Notes: generated by a model from the letters alone, not told the origin. 64,000 bases of DNA from Pseudomonas sp. Leaf48 (GCF_001421885.1 NZ_LMLH01000006.1:104863-168862), one strand, 5' to 3'. Positions 39,999 through 51,786 are shown, counted from the first letter of the stretch. Numbers and translations: made by a program.

Positions 39999-42900
39999 TC
40001 AGAACTTCACCTTGATCCCGAGTATGCCTTCATAGCTTCGGCTGTCCTCGCCAAATGCTTTCTGATAGCCAACCGAACCGGTGACGGTGGTGCGTTCATC
40101 GACCTGGTAGTCGACGCCCAGATTAAGCTCACCCCATGTCCCGCTCATGTCGGTGGCGAAGGGAACATAGCCGTCGGTGGAAGAAAATTCGGTCTTTGTC
40201 TTGCCTTTGAACTCGTGCCAGACGCTTGGGCGAACCCATCCGTTGGTGCGATGTAGCTTGCCTTTGGCGTCCTCGCGGAACCAGTCTTTGTCGATACGTA
40301 CACCAAGGCGGCCGGTCAGGGAGTCCACATCTTCGAAGCGCACTTTGGCGGCCTCGTCATGGTTGTCGTCGATCCGGACCTTGCTGACGATCACTTGGGC
40401 TTGTGGCTCGATGTGCAGGTTTTTGTCTTTGTTGGCATGGAACGGGTAGCCACCTTCCAGGGAAGCGGTGACCCCGTGGCCGCGGGTCTTGAACGCATCC
40501 ATGTCAATGGGGGTTGCCTTGATGTCGAAGCGGTTGAACTGAAGTACGCCGTCCAGGTACCAGCCTTCAGGGCCGAAGTGTGTCCAATAGCCACCGACAC
40601 CGTAGGCGCGCAGCAGATCGTCGCCAGCGTTGGTACCGTCGCTGTGTTCAATGCTGGCGCTGATGCGGCCGAAGTTCAGCGACAGGCCTGCCTGGTCAGT
40701 ACTGCCATCGACGTCTTCGTTACGGTACAGATCGGCACCGACCTGGAACGCCTGAATCCGGTAGTCGGAGCGTGCGTTATCGCCCAGTTCGTCGTTGCCC
40801 TTGCGGTGGATCAACCGCCCCCAGCCCAGGCTTGGGCCGTAGCTGTCGACTGCTTCCACGGGCAGCGCATCGGTGCTCATCCGGCGTTCTTCGCCGATGC
40901 GCTCATGCAGGGTATCAACCATGGCACGGCTGTAGTTCAGGAGCATCCCGGGCAGCGCGCGGTACAGCGAGGTTTCTGCACGGTAGTTGGGTACTTGCGG
41001 GCGCATTGGCGCGAGCGGTTGCTGCGGTTGCACCACCGGTACCTCCGGATTGGACGGAGTACTCGGGGTTTCTGAAGTCTGCGGGTCAACCGGCGCTACT
41101 GGCACGACGGGTTCAACAGGCTTGACCGGCGTCACAGGCACGACTGGGTCAACAGGCTTGACCGGTTCCACTGGCACTACCGGATCAACAGGATCAACAG
41201 GATCAACAGGATCAACAGGATCAACCGGGCCAACGTCCCGGGTCGAACGCAAATACCAGGCTTGGGTGTTGCTGCCATCAAGGCTGGCACGGTGCAGGTT
41301 GTATTCGTAAGGGCCGGCCTTGACCTTGTTGAGCAGGCGGAACGCGTCGGTTGTGGTGGTTGCACCGTTGACTGCATCGACCACGAGGATGCCATTACCC
41401 TGGGTCACGGCACCGGGGCCCCCGGCATTCTTGATGAGTAGATTGCTGTTGCCATCGGCCTTGCCGCCGTCCACTACCAGCTTGTCGGAAGGGGAGTCGT
41501 CGGTGTAAAGGTAGGTGTTGAGCGCGAAGGTGCCGTTGGCGCCATGATAGGCGTTGACCGTCAGGTTCTTGAATTTTCCGCCCACTGGTGCGCTGAAGTC
41601 GATCAGACTGGATTCATTGCGCAGGGTGCCCAGATTCGAATCTCCGGTCAGGTTCCACAGGCTGCTATCGCGCAAATTGACAGTGGAATGGCTATCGCCG
41701 GCCGTACGGGCCGAGCCGTTGAGTACTGAGCCTGCCACATCGATATTGGCGTTGCCTGCGCTGGCCAGCGAGCGGCCGACACCTTGCCACAGGCCTGTGC
41801 CCATGTCCGGTACCTGACTGCCATCGCTGTCCAGTGCGCTGTCGACATTCAACCACTGACCGCTGCCACCCACGACGCTGTCGCGCAGCTTGAGATCGGC
41901 CACGCCAGCGACGGCTACGGTTGCGCCCTCCCGGTTGTGCAGCACGCTGTTGTCCACGTTTGCCTGGCCTGGAAGTGTGTCGGTGCCTTGGCTGTAGAGC
42001 GCCGCAGCCTGGGCGCCACCGGCATTGATGGTGCTGTGGGTGACGTCCAGCACGGCAGCGTTTTTGGCCACCAGAGCATGGGCCAGGTCACCGTGGGTGT
42101 TAACCCCGACCTGGTCGAGTTGCACGCCGGCCTGGTTGTTGGCCAGCACGCCCAGAGCGCTTTCGCCATGGGTGCTGACGGCGCTGTTGCTGGCGCGAAG
42201 CTGTGCCCCGGATTCGGCTTGCAGGCCATGGGACAACTGACCACGGGTGGTGAGTGTGGAGTCGATCAATTCGAGGGTGGCGGTCGGGGACTGGTACTGA
42301 CGGCTGACCAGTGCGCCGGCGGCTTGCTGACCCAGGGTTTCGACGCTGACATTGCGGGCGCTCAGGCTCACCTGGCCGGGTTTGAGTGTACCGATGCCGG
42401 CGTAAAGGCCAGTCGAGTATTGTCCGGCGGTTTTTACCGTCAGCCCCTCCAGCAGCATGCTGCCGCCATCATCCACCGCAGCGCCATAGGCCTGATTGCC
42501 AAGCGTCTGCACGCTGGTGCCATAGGCATTGAGCTGGGCCCCCTCGTTACGCGAGGTCAAGGCATGGGGGAAGGTCAGGTTCGATTGCACCGGTGAGCCG
42601 TTGCCACTGGTGGTCACCGATCCACCGTACAGGTTGATGGTCGAGCCGGCGTCCGCCACGACACCCATGGCATTGTCATCGCCCGAGGTACGGACGCTCA
42701 GGTTGCGCGCGATTACCGTCGAGCTGCCTGCGCTAAGCCCGGCCGAATAGTTGCCTTGTGTGTCGATCAGGCCATTGTTGAGTTCCAGGTCGGCACCTTC
42801 GAGAGCGCGTACGCCATAGCTGGTTTTTTGTGTGGTACGCACTTCGCTGTCGTTCAGCAGCAGGCGCGAGCCTTGGCCTTCAACCAATGCGCCGAGCCCC

Positions 42901-44651
42901 CAGGGGCCGACTGCGGTAGCCGCAGGATCGAGACGGATGTCGCTGCTGCTCACTTCGGCGCTGGCACCCTCGTTGACATAAACGCCATGGGCGCGGGCAC
43001 CACCGACGGCGATGCGGCTACCGGTAATGGCGGCCCGGGAGTCGTTGCCTTCGACGCTGACGCCGTGACTGAAGGTTCCCTGAGTCGACAACCCGGTGCC
43101 TTCGATGCTCACGGCGCCGCCATTCATGGCGCGGGCAGCGGAGGAGAAATCAGCGGCGCTGCCAGCGCCTTTGAGCGCCACGCTGCCTTGGTTCAACGTG
43201 ACCTTGCTGCCATTGCCATCGGCGCGTACACCGCCGATGTAGTTGCCGGTTGCGCTGGCGTGGACGCCATCGGCCAGGATGCTGGCACCGCTCAGGGCGT
43301 GCAGCACAGCGGTGCTGGAGGTGCTGGTGGCGGCACCGGTACTGATAAGTTCGCTGCGTTCAAGCTGGATGTTTGCACCCGCTTCGGCGCGGGCACCGCT
43401 GGCAGAGACGGCATTGCTGCGCACCGTAACGTCGGTGGCATCGATCCGGCTATCACTGCCGCTGGCCAGCAACCCGTGGCTGATACTGAGGGTTTTCTCA
43501 TCCTGCGGCGCCGAAGCATTGTTGACGGACGCGCCACTGGTGCTGATTTGCGTGCCTTGCCCCAGCTGGATTCGGGCGCCGTCCTGCGCCCAGGCACCGA
43601 CAGCTCCTTTACCGGCGGTCGTGACGGATCCGTTGTCGAGGGAAATCTGACTGTTCTCACCCGTCGCCAGCAGGCCATGGCCATACACTGCGCTACCGGT
43701 ATCGAGCGTGGCAGCGTCGAGGTCAATACGCGCACCGCTCTCGGCACGCACAGCATTGGCCCGGGCACCACTGGTAGTGACGCTGAGCTGGCGGGCGCTG
43801 ATCTGGCTACCCGCGCCTTGCGCCTTCAGGCCATGGCTGCCGGTGGTTGGGCTGTTGGCACCACTGGTTGTGAGGGTGCTGCCTTGGCCGAGGGTGATTT
43901 TGCCGCCGTCTTGGGCGAGCGCTGCGATCGAGCCCTTCGATTGGGTGTTGACCGAACCGCCGAGGAAGTCAATGTGGCTGCCGGTGCCCGTGGCGACCAG
44001 CCCTTGATTGTTCAGACCGTTGACGCCTCCACCGAGGGTGATTTCGCTGTCGCGCAACGATACCTGACCACCCGCCTGCGCACTGACACCGGTCAAGTTG
44101 TTCGCAGTGATGATGGCCCCTTTTGCAGTCTTCGGAGCCAGATTGACGGTCACTCCCGTGCCGCTCAACTGGCCGCCGTCGTGTGCCTGCAGGGCTATTT
44201 GCTCATTGGCATTGGCGGCGGTCAGGGCGATGCTGTTGACGGTGCCGCGCTCGAAACCGACGCTGCTCGCCGCTTGCGCCAACACGCCAATGGTGCGGGT
44301 TGCACTCAGGTTGACGGTGGCGTCGTCATGGCTGCCAGCGTCGGCAATGCCAATACCATCGGCGCTGGTAACGACCAGCGGGGCGGGTGTGCCCAGTAAC
44401 TGCCGGGTGAAAACCAGCGGGGCCTGCTCACTGGCGCGCATGGCGATCAAAAGGTACGAAGGGGCGGCGATGGAAGCGGCTGAGGAGGGTGGGCAAAAGT
44501 CGTCGGCGCATGGCACAACTGAATTCTCCTCGGCTTCGGCTTCTGTCACGCAGAAGGTGAATACACCGGCCAAAAGCAGGCTGATGGCACGCCCCAGGGG
44601 GGTATGTTGAAAGGTAGGGTGAGTGCCTGGTTTGTCGTTGTGAGTAGTCAT
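39999..44651 (-). CDS. Large autotransporter (type Va) with beta-barrel domain
   Basis: 1550 residues. The signal peptide with extended N-region (hydrophobic [18 protein letters not shown] near 28-45) is followed by a long passenger of beta-helix type repeats ([26 protein letters not shown] and similar), about residues 100-1130. A proline/valine-rich linker ([10 protein letters not shown] and onward) lies near 1145-1205. The autotransporter beta-barrel covers about 1260-1550, ending in GILGIKVKF with the terminal aromatic residue needed for outer membrane insertion. The passenger is probably surface-exposed or an adhesin. It is divergent from a receiver-HTH-PAS regulator, its likely controller. 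Confidence 0.93.
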   Translation of the reverse strand: MTTHNDKPGTHPTFQHTPLGRAISLLLAGVFTFCVTEAEAEENSVVPCADDFCPPSSAASIAAPSYLLIAMRASEQAPLVFTRQLLGTPAPLVVTSADGIGIADAGSHDDATVNLSATRTIGVLAQAASSVGFERGTVNSIALTAANANEQIALQAHDGGQLSGTGVTVNLAPKTAKGAIITANNLTGVSAQAGGQVSLRDSEITLGGGVNGLNNQGLVATGTGSHIDFLGGSVNTQSKGSIAALAQDGGKITLGQGSTLTTSGANSPTTGSHGLKAQGAGSQISARQLSVTTSGARANAVRAESGARIDLDAATLDTGSAVYGHGLLATGENSQISLDNGSVTTAGKGAVGAWAQDGARIQLGQGTQISTSGASVNNASAPQDEKTLSISHGLLASGSDSRIDATDVTVRSNAVSASGARAEAGANIQLERSELISTGAATSTSSTAVLHALSGASILADGVHASATGNYIGGVRADGNGSKVTLNQGSVALKGAGSAADFSSAARAMNGGAVSIEGTGLSTQGTFSHGVSVEGNDSRAAITGSRIAVGGARAHGVYVNEGASAEVSSSDIRLDPAATAVGPWGLGALVEGQGSRLLLNDSEVRTTQKTSYGVRALEGADLELNNGLIDTQGNYSAGLSAGSSTVIARNLSVRTSGDDNAMGVVADAGSTINLYGGSVTTSGNGSPVQSNLTFPHALTSRNEGAQLNAYGTSVQTLGNQAYGAAVDDGGSMLLEGLTVKTAGQYSTGLYAGIGTLKPGQVSLSARNVSVETLGQQAAGALVSRQYQSPTATLELIDSTLTTRGQLSHGLQAESGAQLRASNSAVSTHGESALGVLANNQAGVQLDQVGVNTHGDLAHALVAKNAAVLDVTHSTINAGGAQAAALYSQGTDTLPGQANVDNSVLHNREGATVAVAGVADLKLRDSVVGGSGQWLNVDSALDSDGSQVPDMGTGLWQGVGRSLASAGNANIDVAGSVLNGSARTAGDSHSTVNLRDSSLWNLTGDSNLGTLRNESSLIDFSAPVGGKFKNLTVNAYHGANGTFALNTYLYTDDSPSDKLVVDGGKADGNSNLLIKNAGGPGAVTQGNGILVVDAVNGATTTTDAFRLLNKVKAGPYEYNLHRASLDGSNTQAWYLRSTRDVGPVDPVDPVDPVDPVDPVVPVEPVKPVDPVVPVTPVKPVEPVVPVAPVDPQTSETPSTPSNPEVPVVQPQQPLAPMRPQVPNYRAETSLYRALPGMLLNYSRAMVDTLHERIGEERRMSTDALPVEAVDSYGPSLGWGRLIHRKGNDELGDNARSDYRIQAFQVGADLYRNEDVDGSTDQAGLSLNFGRISASIEHSDGTNAGDDLLRAYGVGGYWTHFGPEGWYLDGVLQFNRFDIKATPIDMDAFKTRGHGVTASLEGGYPFHANKDKNLHIEPQAQVIVSKVRIDDNHDEAAKVRFEDVDSLTGRLGVRIDKDWFREDAKGKLHRTNGWVRPSVWHEFKGKTKTEFSSTDGYVPFATDMSGTWGELNLGVDYQVDERTTVTGSVGYQKAFGEDSRSYEGILGIKVKF
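41182..41226 (-). repeat. 9-bp tandem repeat in autotransporter linker
   Basis: Five copies of GGATCAACA (last one GGATCAACC) encode Val-Asp-Pro repeats. A 9-bp unit changes linker length without changing frame. Confidence 0.85.
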
Positions 44652-44807
44652 GGCAGCCTCGCGGGCGCTGGAAAGTAGATGCCAGCAGTCTGCTCGTCGG
44701 GGATGGCCGGGGATGTCGGAGACGTTTTAACGTGGTTGTAGGAGTGACTCTCTATTGTTGCCCTGGTCTATGCTTGGGCACAGGAATCGACTCATAGGGA
44801 AAAAAGC

Positions 44808-46544
44808 ATGGGCACCGTGCTGCTCGTGGACCCGCTCCCCATCGTTCGCAATGGTCTGCGGGCGTTGCTTGAGCGTGCAGGCCACACCGTGCTGGGCGAA
44901 GTCGACAATGGCCAGGATGCGCTGATGCAATGCCGCCAGTTGCACCCGGAAATGGTGATCATCGAGTTGTTGGTCCCGGGTCTGGGCGGTCTGGATCTGC
45001 TGCGCCGACTGAGGGCCAGCGACGAAGACATCAAGTTGCTGGTCTATAGCGTCCAGGAGGCCAGTCTCTATGCCACGCGCTCGCTACAAGCCGGGGCGGA
45101 TGCCTATGTCAGCAAAGCCGACGCCGTGACAGAACTGGAAAGTGCCCTTGTGGCGCTCAGCCATGGGCGCCGTTATTTTCCGCGTGAAGTTTCCCGTCAG
45201 GACGCCCAAAGCGTGCGCGGGGAGGGTGAGAGCGAACTGGAGCAATTGTCAGGACGCGAACTCACGGTTTTGCAGATGCTCAGTCAAGGGCTCAACAATA
45301 AAGACATCGCCGAGCAATTGAGCCTCAGCTACAAAACAGTGAGTACCTACAAAGCGCGCCTGCATCAGAAGCTCAAGGTCAGCAATGATTTCCAGTTGCT
45401 GGAAGTGGCCCGTACGTTTGGCCTGGTCGCCGGTGAAGACCCCGGCGTTGGGCACGAGCCCTACCTGGATCCGCAACTGCTGCGTGAATACGACTTGTTG
45501 CGTGCGTTGCTCGATTCGGCGCCATACCCAATGTTCGTGCGCGATCTGGAAGGACGGCTACTGATGAGTAATCGCCGTTACCTTGCGTACACAGGTGAAA
45601 GCTTCGAGAACATTCGAGGCACCACGCTTGCGCAGGCAAAATGGCTGCCGGCGCAGATGCGCCAGAATTCACACATGCGCATGCGCGAAGCCGTCATCCG
45701 CCAGGAGTCGTTCATGGCCGAAGTCGTGTTCGAGAATGACGGGGTATCGAACGTTATGTATATCTGGTGTACGCCATTCCGTAACGAGGCCGGTGAACTT
45801 GTCGCCATGTTCGGTGGCATGCGCGACCTGACGGAACGCGACAGGCTGCTCACCAAATTGCGTCACGAAGGTGCCGAGGCTCGTTACGAAAGTCACCTGA
45901 AAAGTTCCACGCTGATGGCGGTAAGCCAGGAGTTCAAGGCGCAAACTGAGGCGATGAATAAAAGCCTAAGGGAAATTCTGTTGCCAGAGCTCGACCACTC
46001 TGAACGCATTTTGGACACGCTGAGCCGGCACGTCGACAGTATGCGCCAGTCCCTGACCAGGCTCGACGACTGGATAATGCTCGATGCCCACCATCAGGAG
46101 ACACAGCATGAGGCCCGCAACCTGGGAGCACTGACTGAAGAGCTGCTTGGGCCCATTCACCCGCAGCTTGAATCAAAGGGTTGTCAGTTGAATCTGGGGC
46201 CGGGCCTGCGGGGCTTGAAAAGCGCCTGGATCGATGTCCGACATTACCGTCAATTGCTGGAAAACCTGTTTGCCTATCTGCTGCAGGGAACACCGCCCCC
46301 TGAAATCTCCATGATTCTGACGACGCACATTTTGCCCCGTGGCTTTCTACGCCTGAGTCTTGAATTGTCGCCTTGGCATGAACCGGCCGAAGACGCCCCA
46401 TCGGCCCTGTTGGCGTATGCCAGCATCCAGCGCCTGGTGTTGGAACTGCAAGGCAAGGTGCAGACCGAATCCAGTGTGGATGGCAAGGCACTTGTGTGGC
46501 GCCTTGAACTGGATGTGGCACAAGACCTGGGCTCCTCACATTAG
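44808..46544 (+). CDS. Receiver-LuxR HTH-PAS protein with degenerate kinase-like C-terminus
   Basis: 578 residues with an unusual order. Residues 1-125: receiver-like domain, but the acidic pair reads VDPLP rather than VDDHP, and the phospho-Asp position reads IIELLVPG, so Glu53 replaces Asp. Residues 145-205: LuxR-type helix-turn-helix (LSGRELTVLQMLSQGLNNKDIA, LSYKTVSTYKARLHQKL). Residues 225-340: PAS domain (LLDSAPYPMFVRDLEGRLLMSNRRY). Residues 350-578: coiled and kinase-like region without recognisable H-box or ATP-binding G-boxes. It is transcribed divergently from the autotransporter gene with 156 bases between, so it probably regulates it, perhaps without phosphorylation. Confidence 0.85.
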   Translation: MGTVLLVDPLPIVRNGLRALLERAGHTVLGEVDNGQDALMQCRQLHPEMVIIELLVPGLGGLDLLRRLRASDEDIKLLVYSVQEASLYATRSLQAGADAYVSKADAVTELESALVALSHGRRYFPREVSRQDAQSVRGEGESELEQLSGRELTVLQMLSQGLNNKDIAEQLSLSYKTVSTYKARLHQKLKVSNDFQLLEVARTFGLVAGEDPGVGHEPYLDPQLLREYDLLRALLDSAPYPMFVRDLEGRLLMSNRRYLAYTGESFENIRGTTLAQAKWLPAQMRQNSHMRMREAVIRQESFMAEVVFENDGVSNVMYIWCTPFRNEAGELVAMFGGMRDLTERDRLLTKLRHEGAEARYESHLKSSTLMAVSQEFKAQTEAMNKSLREILLPELDHSERILDTLSRHVDSMRQSLTRLDDWIMLDAHHQETQHEARNLGALTEELLGPIHPQLESKGCQLNLGPGLRGLKSAWIDVRHYRQLLENLFAYLLQGTPPPEISMILTTHILPRGFLRLSLELSPWHEPAEDAPSALLAYASIQRLVLELQGKVQTESSVDGKALVWRLELDVAQDLGSSH

Positions 46545-46626
46545 GGGCATAGGAAAACCGGCGCCGACTTCTGCAACGGGTGTAAAAGCTGTCACCCGTC
46601 ACCCCTTTATCTCACGCGCGGTCTCC

Positions 46627-47838
46627 CTATATACCTGAGTCTGCAGCTGTTGGCAGGTGCACCCTGCGCTGGCGCATCAGGCCGATACTTCCCACCGCTA
46701 ACGCCAACAGGCTGATGGCAATCCCGGCGATGACGACCCCGTTCCAACCCTGTGCCTGGTAGAGCTGAGCGCCGAGCATCGAACCCATTGCCCCGCCGAG
46801 AAAATAGCAGGTGATGTAGCCTGCATTCAGGCGATTGCGGGCTTGTGGTTGCAGTGCATAGACAGCGTTCTGATTGCTGACATGCACCAATTGCACCGCC
46901 AGATCCAAAACCACTACGCCAACCAACAACGCAATCAACGATTCTTTGGCCCACAACAACGGCACCCAGGCCAACAGCAACACCACCAAACCAACGAATG
47001 TGGTGAGTAGTCCTTTACCTTGATCCGCCAGGCGTCCCCCTAGCGAGGCCCCCAATGCTCCGGCTGCTCCCACCAACCCGAACAGGCCAATCGTGGCATC
47101 GGAATACTCATAGGGTGCATTCGCCAAAAGAAACGTCAAGGGTGTCCAGAACAACGCAAACAGACAAAAGCTGAGCATCCCCAATCCGGCTCGCAAGCGC
47201 AGCACCGGTTCATCGATGAATAATTGCAGTACCGACCCAAGCAATTGCAGGTAGCTCATCTGGACCGTTTGGCGACGCGGTGGCAATGCCTTCCATAGGG
47301 TGATTGCGCATATCAGCATCAAGGCACTCGCCACCAGGTAGATGCTCCGCCACCCACCCAAGGTCGAGAGACCGCCCGCTACCGTGCGCGCCAGCAAAAT
47401 GCCGAGCAATAGACCGCTCATCATGGTCCCGACTACGCGCCCACGACGTTCGGGCTCGGCCATGCTGGCAGCCATGGGCACCAGAACCTGTGCCGCCACT
47501 GAAAACAGCCCTGTCAGGGTGGTGCCCAGAATCAGCCAGCCAACACTCGGTGCCGCCCAACTGAGCAGCAGGCCCAGGGCGCTGAGGATTGTCATGAGTA
47601 CAACCAGGCGCCGTTGCTCCAGTAGATCGCCCAGCGGCACCAGGAAAAACAAGCCTGCGCCATAGCTCAGTTGAGCGGCGATGACGATGAGTCCGGCATC
47701 GCGGGTTTCCAGGCCAAACTCTGCGGCAATGGTGTGCAGCAAAGGCTGCGCGTAGTAATTGCTGGCCACGGCCAGACCGGTAGCGGTCGCCATCAGGAAC
47801 GTCAATCCGCGACTGAGTAGCGGGCGAGTCTGCGACAT
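46627..47838 (-). CDS. MFS transporter, YnfM-like
   Basis: 403 residues with 12 predicted membrane helices. Motif A-like GDLLEQRRLVV follows helix 2, and a second copy GGRLADQGKGL follows helix 8. The start MSQTRPLLSRGLTFLMATATG has AGGAGG upstream. MFS efflux of unknown substrate; the divergent LysR gene is its likely regulator. Confidence 0.9.
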   Translation of the reverse strand: MSQTRPLLSRGLTFLMATATGLAVASNYYAQPLLHTIAAEFGLETRDAGLIVIAAQLSYGAGLFFLVPLGDLLEQRRLVVLMTILSALGLLLSWAAPSVGWLILGTTLTGLFSVAAQVLVPMAASMAEPERRGRVVGTMMSGLLLGILLARTVAGGLSTLGGWRSIYLVASALMLICAITLWKALPPRRQTVQMSYLQLLGSVLQLFIDEPVLRLRAGLGMLSFCLFALFWTPLTFLLANAPYEYSDATIGLFGLVGAAGALGASLGGRLADQGKGLLTTFVGLVVLLLAWVPLLWAKESLIALLVGVVVLDLAVQLVHVSNQNAVYALQPQARNRLNAGYITCYFLGGAMGSMLGAQLYQAQGWNGVVIAGIAISLLALAVGSIGLMRQRRVHLPTAADSGI

Positions 47839-47937
47839 ACAAACCTCCTTGGAATAGTGAGGCGGCCAGTATCAATAGCGCGTATGTATGACACCAATGT
47901 ATTGTTGAGATCCGATTGATCGTAAAACAAGATACTC

Positions 47938-48819
47938 ATGAACCTTAAGCAAATGGAATATGCGCTGGCCGTGGCCGAGGAAGGCAGCTTTACCCTGGCC
48001 GCCGAACGCTGCCACACCGTGCAGTCGGCCCTGAGCCATCAGGTGGCACGCCTGGAGGGGCAACTGGGAGCGAAGCTGTTTGAGCGAACGTCGCGGCGCG
48101 TCAGCCTTACGCCCGCCGGCGAAGCGTTTGTGCGCAGTGCACGAATTGCCCTCGATGCCGCACAGCGAGTGGCCCATGACGTGGCAGCAGCGTGTGGAGA
48201 GGTGCGTGGCGCCTTATCGATAGGAACAATTTCGTCACTGACCTCCCTCGATCTGGTCGAATGCTTAGGGCAGTTCCATCAGCGATTCGATCAGGTGGAC
48301 ATCCGCTTGAGGGTGGCCCAGAGCGAAACGCTTCTTGACGATGTGCGGCAACGCCGCCTGGATATCGCCTTTGTCGGGTTTTGGCCGGGAGTACGCCTGG
48401 AAGGAGTGCAATGGCGCTTGCTGGCTGAAGAGGAATTAGTCGTCGTGGTGCCGCAGAGTCACCACTTGGCGAAGAGCACTTTAGTGTCGCTGACCGACCT
48501 GGTGGAGGAACCTCTGGTGGATTTTCCTTCCGGCACCAGTGCACGGCGCCAGACAGACGAAGCGTTCATGGCGCAGCGCCTCCATCACCGTGTGCAGTTC
48601 GAGGTCGATAGCATGGACCTGGTGAAAAAATTCGTCCGCCGTGGTCTGGCCATTGGCTTGGTACCAGCCACCATCGCGCAAGGGTTACGCGAAATGGTAG
48701 CGATCCCTGTGAGCGATGCACCTGGGCGCTGTGTCTATGCGCTGTGGTCCACGTCTCCAACACCTGCGGCCGAGGCGTTCATGGCGTGTTCGCTGGACGG
48801 ATTTTGTTCAAGCCGATAG
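47938..48819 (+). CDS. LysR family transcriptional regulator
   Basis: 293 residues. N-terminal winged helix-turn-helix MNLKQMEYALAVAEEGSFTLAAERCHTVQSALSHQVARLE, then an effector domain of about residues 90-290 (GALSIGTISSLTSLDLVECL). Divergent from the MFS gene with a 99-base shared control region, the usual LysR arrangement. Confidence 0.93.
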   Translation: MNLKQMEYALAVAEEGSFTLAAERCHTVQSALSHQVARLEGQLGAKLFERTSRRVSLTPAGEAFVRSARIALDAAQRVAHDVAAACGEVRGALSIGTISSLTSLDLVECLGQFHQRFDQVDIRLRVAQSETLLDDVRQRRLDIAFVGFWPGVRLEGVQWRLLAEEELVVVVPQSHHLAKSTLVSLTDLVEEPLVDFPSGTSARRQTDEAFMAQRLHHRVQFEVDSMDLVKKFVRRGLAIGLVPATIAQGLREMVAIPVSDAPGRCVYALWSTSPTPAAEAFMACSLDGFCSSR

Positions 48820-48946
48820 ACACGGTTCCAATTTGCTCGCGGCGCAGGTTGATCGGCGAGCCAGCGATGCCGTCGAGGTCGGTATTGACGTGATGTTTGT
48901 GTATCGTCCGAGGGTCGAAATTAGCCAGGAGGCTAATGGGGGCTCA

Positions 48947-49186
<240 letters not shown>

Positions 49187-49300
49187 GAGCTACGGCCTCG
49201 GCAATCTCGAAAATAATTGCGATGAACAGGTCCACATGGCAGCAGTCCAGATCGGTGCAGGGTGACTCCCGGCCGAAAAGCGGTCCATCCCTGTGCGGAT

Positions 49301-50347
49301 CTACGGGAAACCAGGCGGGCCTTGCCTGGGGCGCGATCCAGGTTTGCAACTGGCCTGACGCGCTCTCCAGTTGGAGGGACTGCAATCGAAGTGCCGACTG
49401 AACCAGCGAGAGAAGGCACTGAGTTCTGAAAACCCCAGGACACCGGCAATCTCGCCCAAAGGGTGGTTGGAATGTGCCAGGTGGCGCATTGCCAACTCGG
49501 CACGTACCTGGTCCAACAGAGTAGAAAATGTTTCACCTTCCAGTGCCAGCTTGCGATGCAGCGTACGCCTGTCAAAGCCCAGGTTGGCCGCAACCTGCTC
49601 TACCGAGCAACGGCCCGTGGGCAAGAGCATCCAGATCATCTGGCGCACCTGTTCAAGTAACGCGGTCCGGGATTCTTCGCGGATGCTGTCCAGATACTGA
49701 TGAACATAACGCGCCATGTCCGGATCGGCGCTTGGCAGTGCCGTGTCGAAGTCAGTACTGCGACAAACGATGCCATCCATCAGGCTGTTGAACTGGACCG
49801 AAGTGGCGAACACTCGCCGGTGTCGGCTGTCGTCGAGCGGCGCAGCGTGACGGAAGCAAACCATGGATGGATGCCAGTGATTACCCAGCAAGGTTTTCAG
49901 CAGGCGGTGGGTCACCGCAATGGACAACTCAGTCGTCTGACGGACCGACACGTTGCCCAATGTGACTTGCTCCATGCGCAAGACCACGACGCCGCCGCTT
50001 TCCTCGATATTCATTACCAGCCCCTGATTGTGCAGGTAGAGGAAGTCGCGAAACGCGTGCAAGGCCGAGCGGATGGTTGGCTCGTCGCGCCATAGCAGTG
50101 CCAGGGGGCCCAGATTGGAGAGCTTGCGAGTTTGCGCCATGCGCAAACCAAAATCGTCGACACCGGCCTCGCGCGCAGAACTTTCCAGCAGTTGCGCTAC
50201 GGCGTCGGTAGGGATCTTCAAATCCGGTTCGAGCAGGCATCGTGGATGGAGGCCGGCGAGGCGCAACTGCTGCAGATGGTCAACATCAAACGAGCGCGCC
50301 ACTTCCACGTAGTTGGTCAGGCTGGCACTGCGAACAAGACCGCTCAT
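49301..50347 (-). CDS. AraC family transcriptional regulator (OruR/ArgR-like N-terminus)
   Basis: 348 residues. The N-terminal Arabinose_bd/HTH-18-associated domain covers about 20-200. The C-terminal double helix-turn-helix is CSVEQVAANLGFDRRTLHRKL and IAGVLGFSELSAFSRWFSRHFDCSPSNWR. ATG 50347 (MSGLVRSASLTNYVEVARSF) has GGAAA upstream and fits the family. Divergent from the AhpD-like gene, which it may control. Confidence 0.92.
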   Translation of the reverse strand: MSGLVRSASLTNYVEVARSFDVDHLQQLRLAGLHPRCLLEPDLKIPTDAVAQLLESSAREAGVDDFGLRMAQTRKLSNLGPLALLWRDEPTIRSALHAFRDFLYLHNQGLVMNIEESGGVVVLRMEQVTLGNVSVRQTTELSIAVTHRLLKTLLGNHWHPSMVCFRHAAPLDDSRHRRVFATSVQFNSLMDGIVCRSTDFDTALPSADPDMARYVHQYLDSIREESRTALLEQVRQMIWMLLPTGRCSVEQVAANLGFDRRTLHRKLALEGETFSTLLDQVRAELAMRHLAHSNHPLGEIAGVLGFSELSAFSRWFSRHFDCSPSNWRARQASCKPGSRPRQGPPGFP

Positions 50348-50489
50348 AGGTGATTTCCATTGCGAAACAGTGACCAGCTTAGCAGGCCGATGTCCCGAAA
50401 TGTCAAGTTCATGTCCCGATCGGTCAACCCGAATCAGCAAAGTGACCTTACAGTGGGTTCAACGACGAACAATAATAAAGGAACTGTCC

Positions 50490-50900
50490 ATGCCGCTGAA
50501 TCAGCCCAAGCCGAGCACGCCAACCACGCCAACCTGCGATGCCATGCGCGAAGCCGGCAACTGGAATCCAGCCTGGAGCACCATGGCCGAACTGGATGCC
50601 GAGTGGATCGAGAAATTCCTCTCCATGGCCGTGCACCCCATGCATAAAGAGGTGCTGGACCCCAAGACTGTCGAATTGATCTCGATCGCTGTCGACGCCT
50701 CTTGCACTCATTTGTACGCTCCGGGCGTACGCCGTCACATCCGCAAGGCCCTGGAGCTTGGCGTCAGCGTAGAGGAAGTGCTTGCAGTGTTGCAGCTGAC
50801 CTCGGTGCTGGGCATCCACAGCATGGCGGTGGGCGCTCCTCTGCTGATTGAAGAAGCGCAGAAGCTGGCGGCGGAGGGCCCGAGGCAAGGCAGCTACTGA
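50490..50900 (+). CDS. Carboxymuconolactone decarboxylase/AhpD-like protein
   Basis: 136 residues; ATG 50490 has AAAGGA upstream. The core KTVELISIAVDASCTHLYAPGVRRHIRKALELGVSVEEVLAVLQ matches the CMD family helix bundle. The usual CxxC pair of AhpD is reduced to a single Cys in ASCTH, so a classical peroxidase-reductase role is uncertain. It lies between the divergent AraC regulator and a convergent alpha/beta hydrolase. Confidence 0.85.
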   Translation: MPLNQPKPSTPTTPTCDAMREAGNWNPAWSTMAELDAEWIEKFLSMAVHPMHKEVLDPKTVELISIAVDASCTHLYAPGVRRHIRKALELGVSVEEVLAVLQLTSVLGIHSMAVGAPLLIEEAQKLAAEGPRQGSY

Positions 50901-50955
50901 ATTTCCTCCTACACCGACACCGACGGCGCTCAGCGCGCCGTCGTGCCGTGAGTGC

Positions 50956-51786
50956 TCAACCGCGGATGAATGCCAACAGATCAGCGTTGATCTGATCCGC
51001 ATGAGTTGTTGGCATTCCATGAGGAAAACCCGCGTACGTCTTGAGCGTGGAGTGCTTCAATAGTTTGGCCGAAAGCGGCGCAGAGTCGGCATACGGCACT
51101 ATCTGGTCGTCATCGCCATGCATCACCAGTGTCGGCACCTCAATCGCCTTCAGATCTTCGGTGAAGTCGGTCTCGGAAAACGCCTTGATGCAATCGTAGT
51201 GAGCTTTTGCACCGCCCATCATGCCTTGCCGCCACCAGTTGTCGATTGCGCCTTGGGAAACCTTGGCGCCCGGTCGATTGAATCCGTAGAACGGCCCCGA
51301 CGGCACGTCCACGTAAAACTGCGCGCGGCTGGCGACCAGCGCCGCCCGAAAGCCGTCGAACACTTCCAGCGGTAAGCCGCCGGGGTTCTTCTCTGACTTC
51401 ACCATAATCGGCGGTACTGCGCTGATCAGGACCGCTTTGGCAACCCGACCTGGTTTGGCCCGTGCAGTGTAACGCGCCACTTCTCCGCCACCAGTCGAAT
51501 GGCCGACATGGATCGCACCTTTAAGGTCGAGTGCATCGGTCAACTCGATGACGTCGGCGGTGTAGGTGTCCATTTCGTTGCCCACCCAGGTTTGGGTCGA
51601 ACGCCCATGACCCCGGCGGTCGTGGGCGATCACGCGGTAGCCTTTGAGCAGAAAAAACATCATCTGGTTGTCCCAGTCGTCTGCGCTCAATGGCCAGCCG
51701 TGGTGAAACACAATGGGCGTCGCATCTTTCGGGCCCCAATCCTTGTAAAAAATCCGGGTGCCGTCTTTGGTGGTAATGAAGTTCAT
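50956..51786 (-). CDS. Alpha/beta hydrolase (non-heme chloroperoxidase/arylesterase-like)
   Basis: 276 residues from ATG 51786 (AGGAG about nine bases upstream). Core: [42 protein letters not shown]; nucleophile elbow GHSTGG near 97; acid in [11 protein letters not shown]; His in [11 protein letters not shown]. The frame is open upstream to 52050 and encodes [19 protein letters not shown], a twin-arginine-like signal sequence, but no good start codon precedes it (a GTT stands where relatives would start). The export start may have been lost. Convergent with the AhpD-like gene. Confidence 0.88.
   Translation of the reverse strand: MNFITTKDGTRIFYKDWGPKDATPIVFHHGWPLSADDWDNQMMFFLLKGYRVIAHDRRGHGRSTQTWVGNEMDTYTADVIELTDALDLKGAIHVGHSTGGGEVARYTARAKPGRVAKAVLISAVPPIMVKSEKNPGGLPLEVFDGFRAALVASRAQFYVDVPSGPFYGFNRPGAKVSQGAIDNWWRQGMMGGAKAHYDCIKAFSETDFTEDLKAIEVPTLVMHGDDDQIVPYADSAPLSAKLLKHSTLKTYAGFPHGMPTTHADQINADLLAFIRG

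Noticed and set aside
42756..44399. Plus-strand frame of 547 codons opposite the autotransporter passenger
   Set aside because: Repetitive Ala/Gly/Thr content mirrors the passenger repeats; no start signal or domain.
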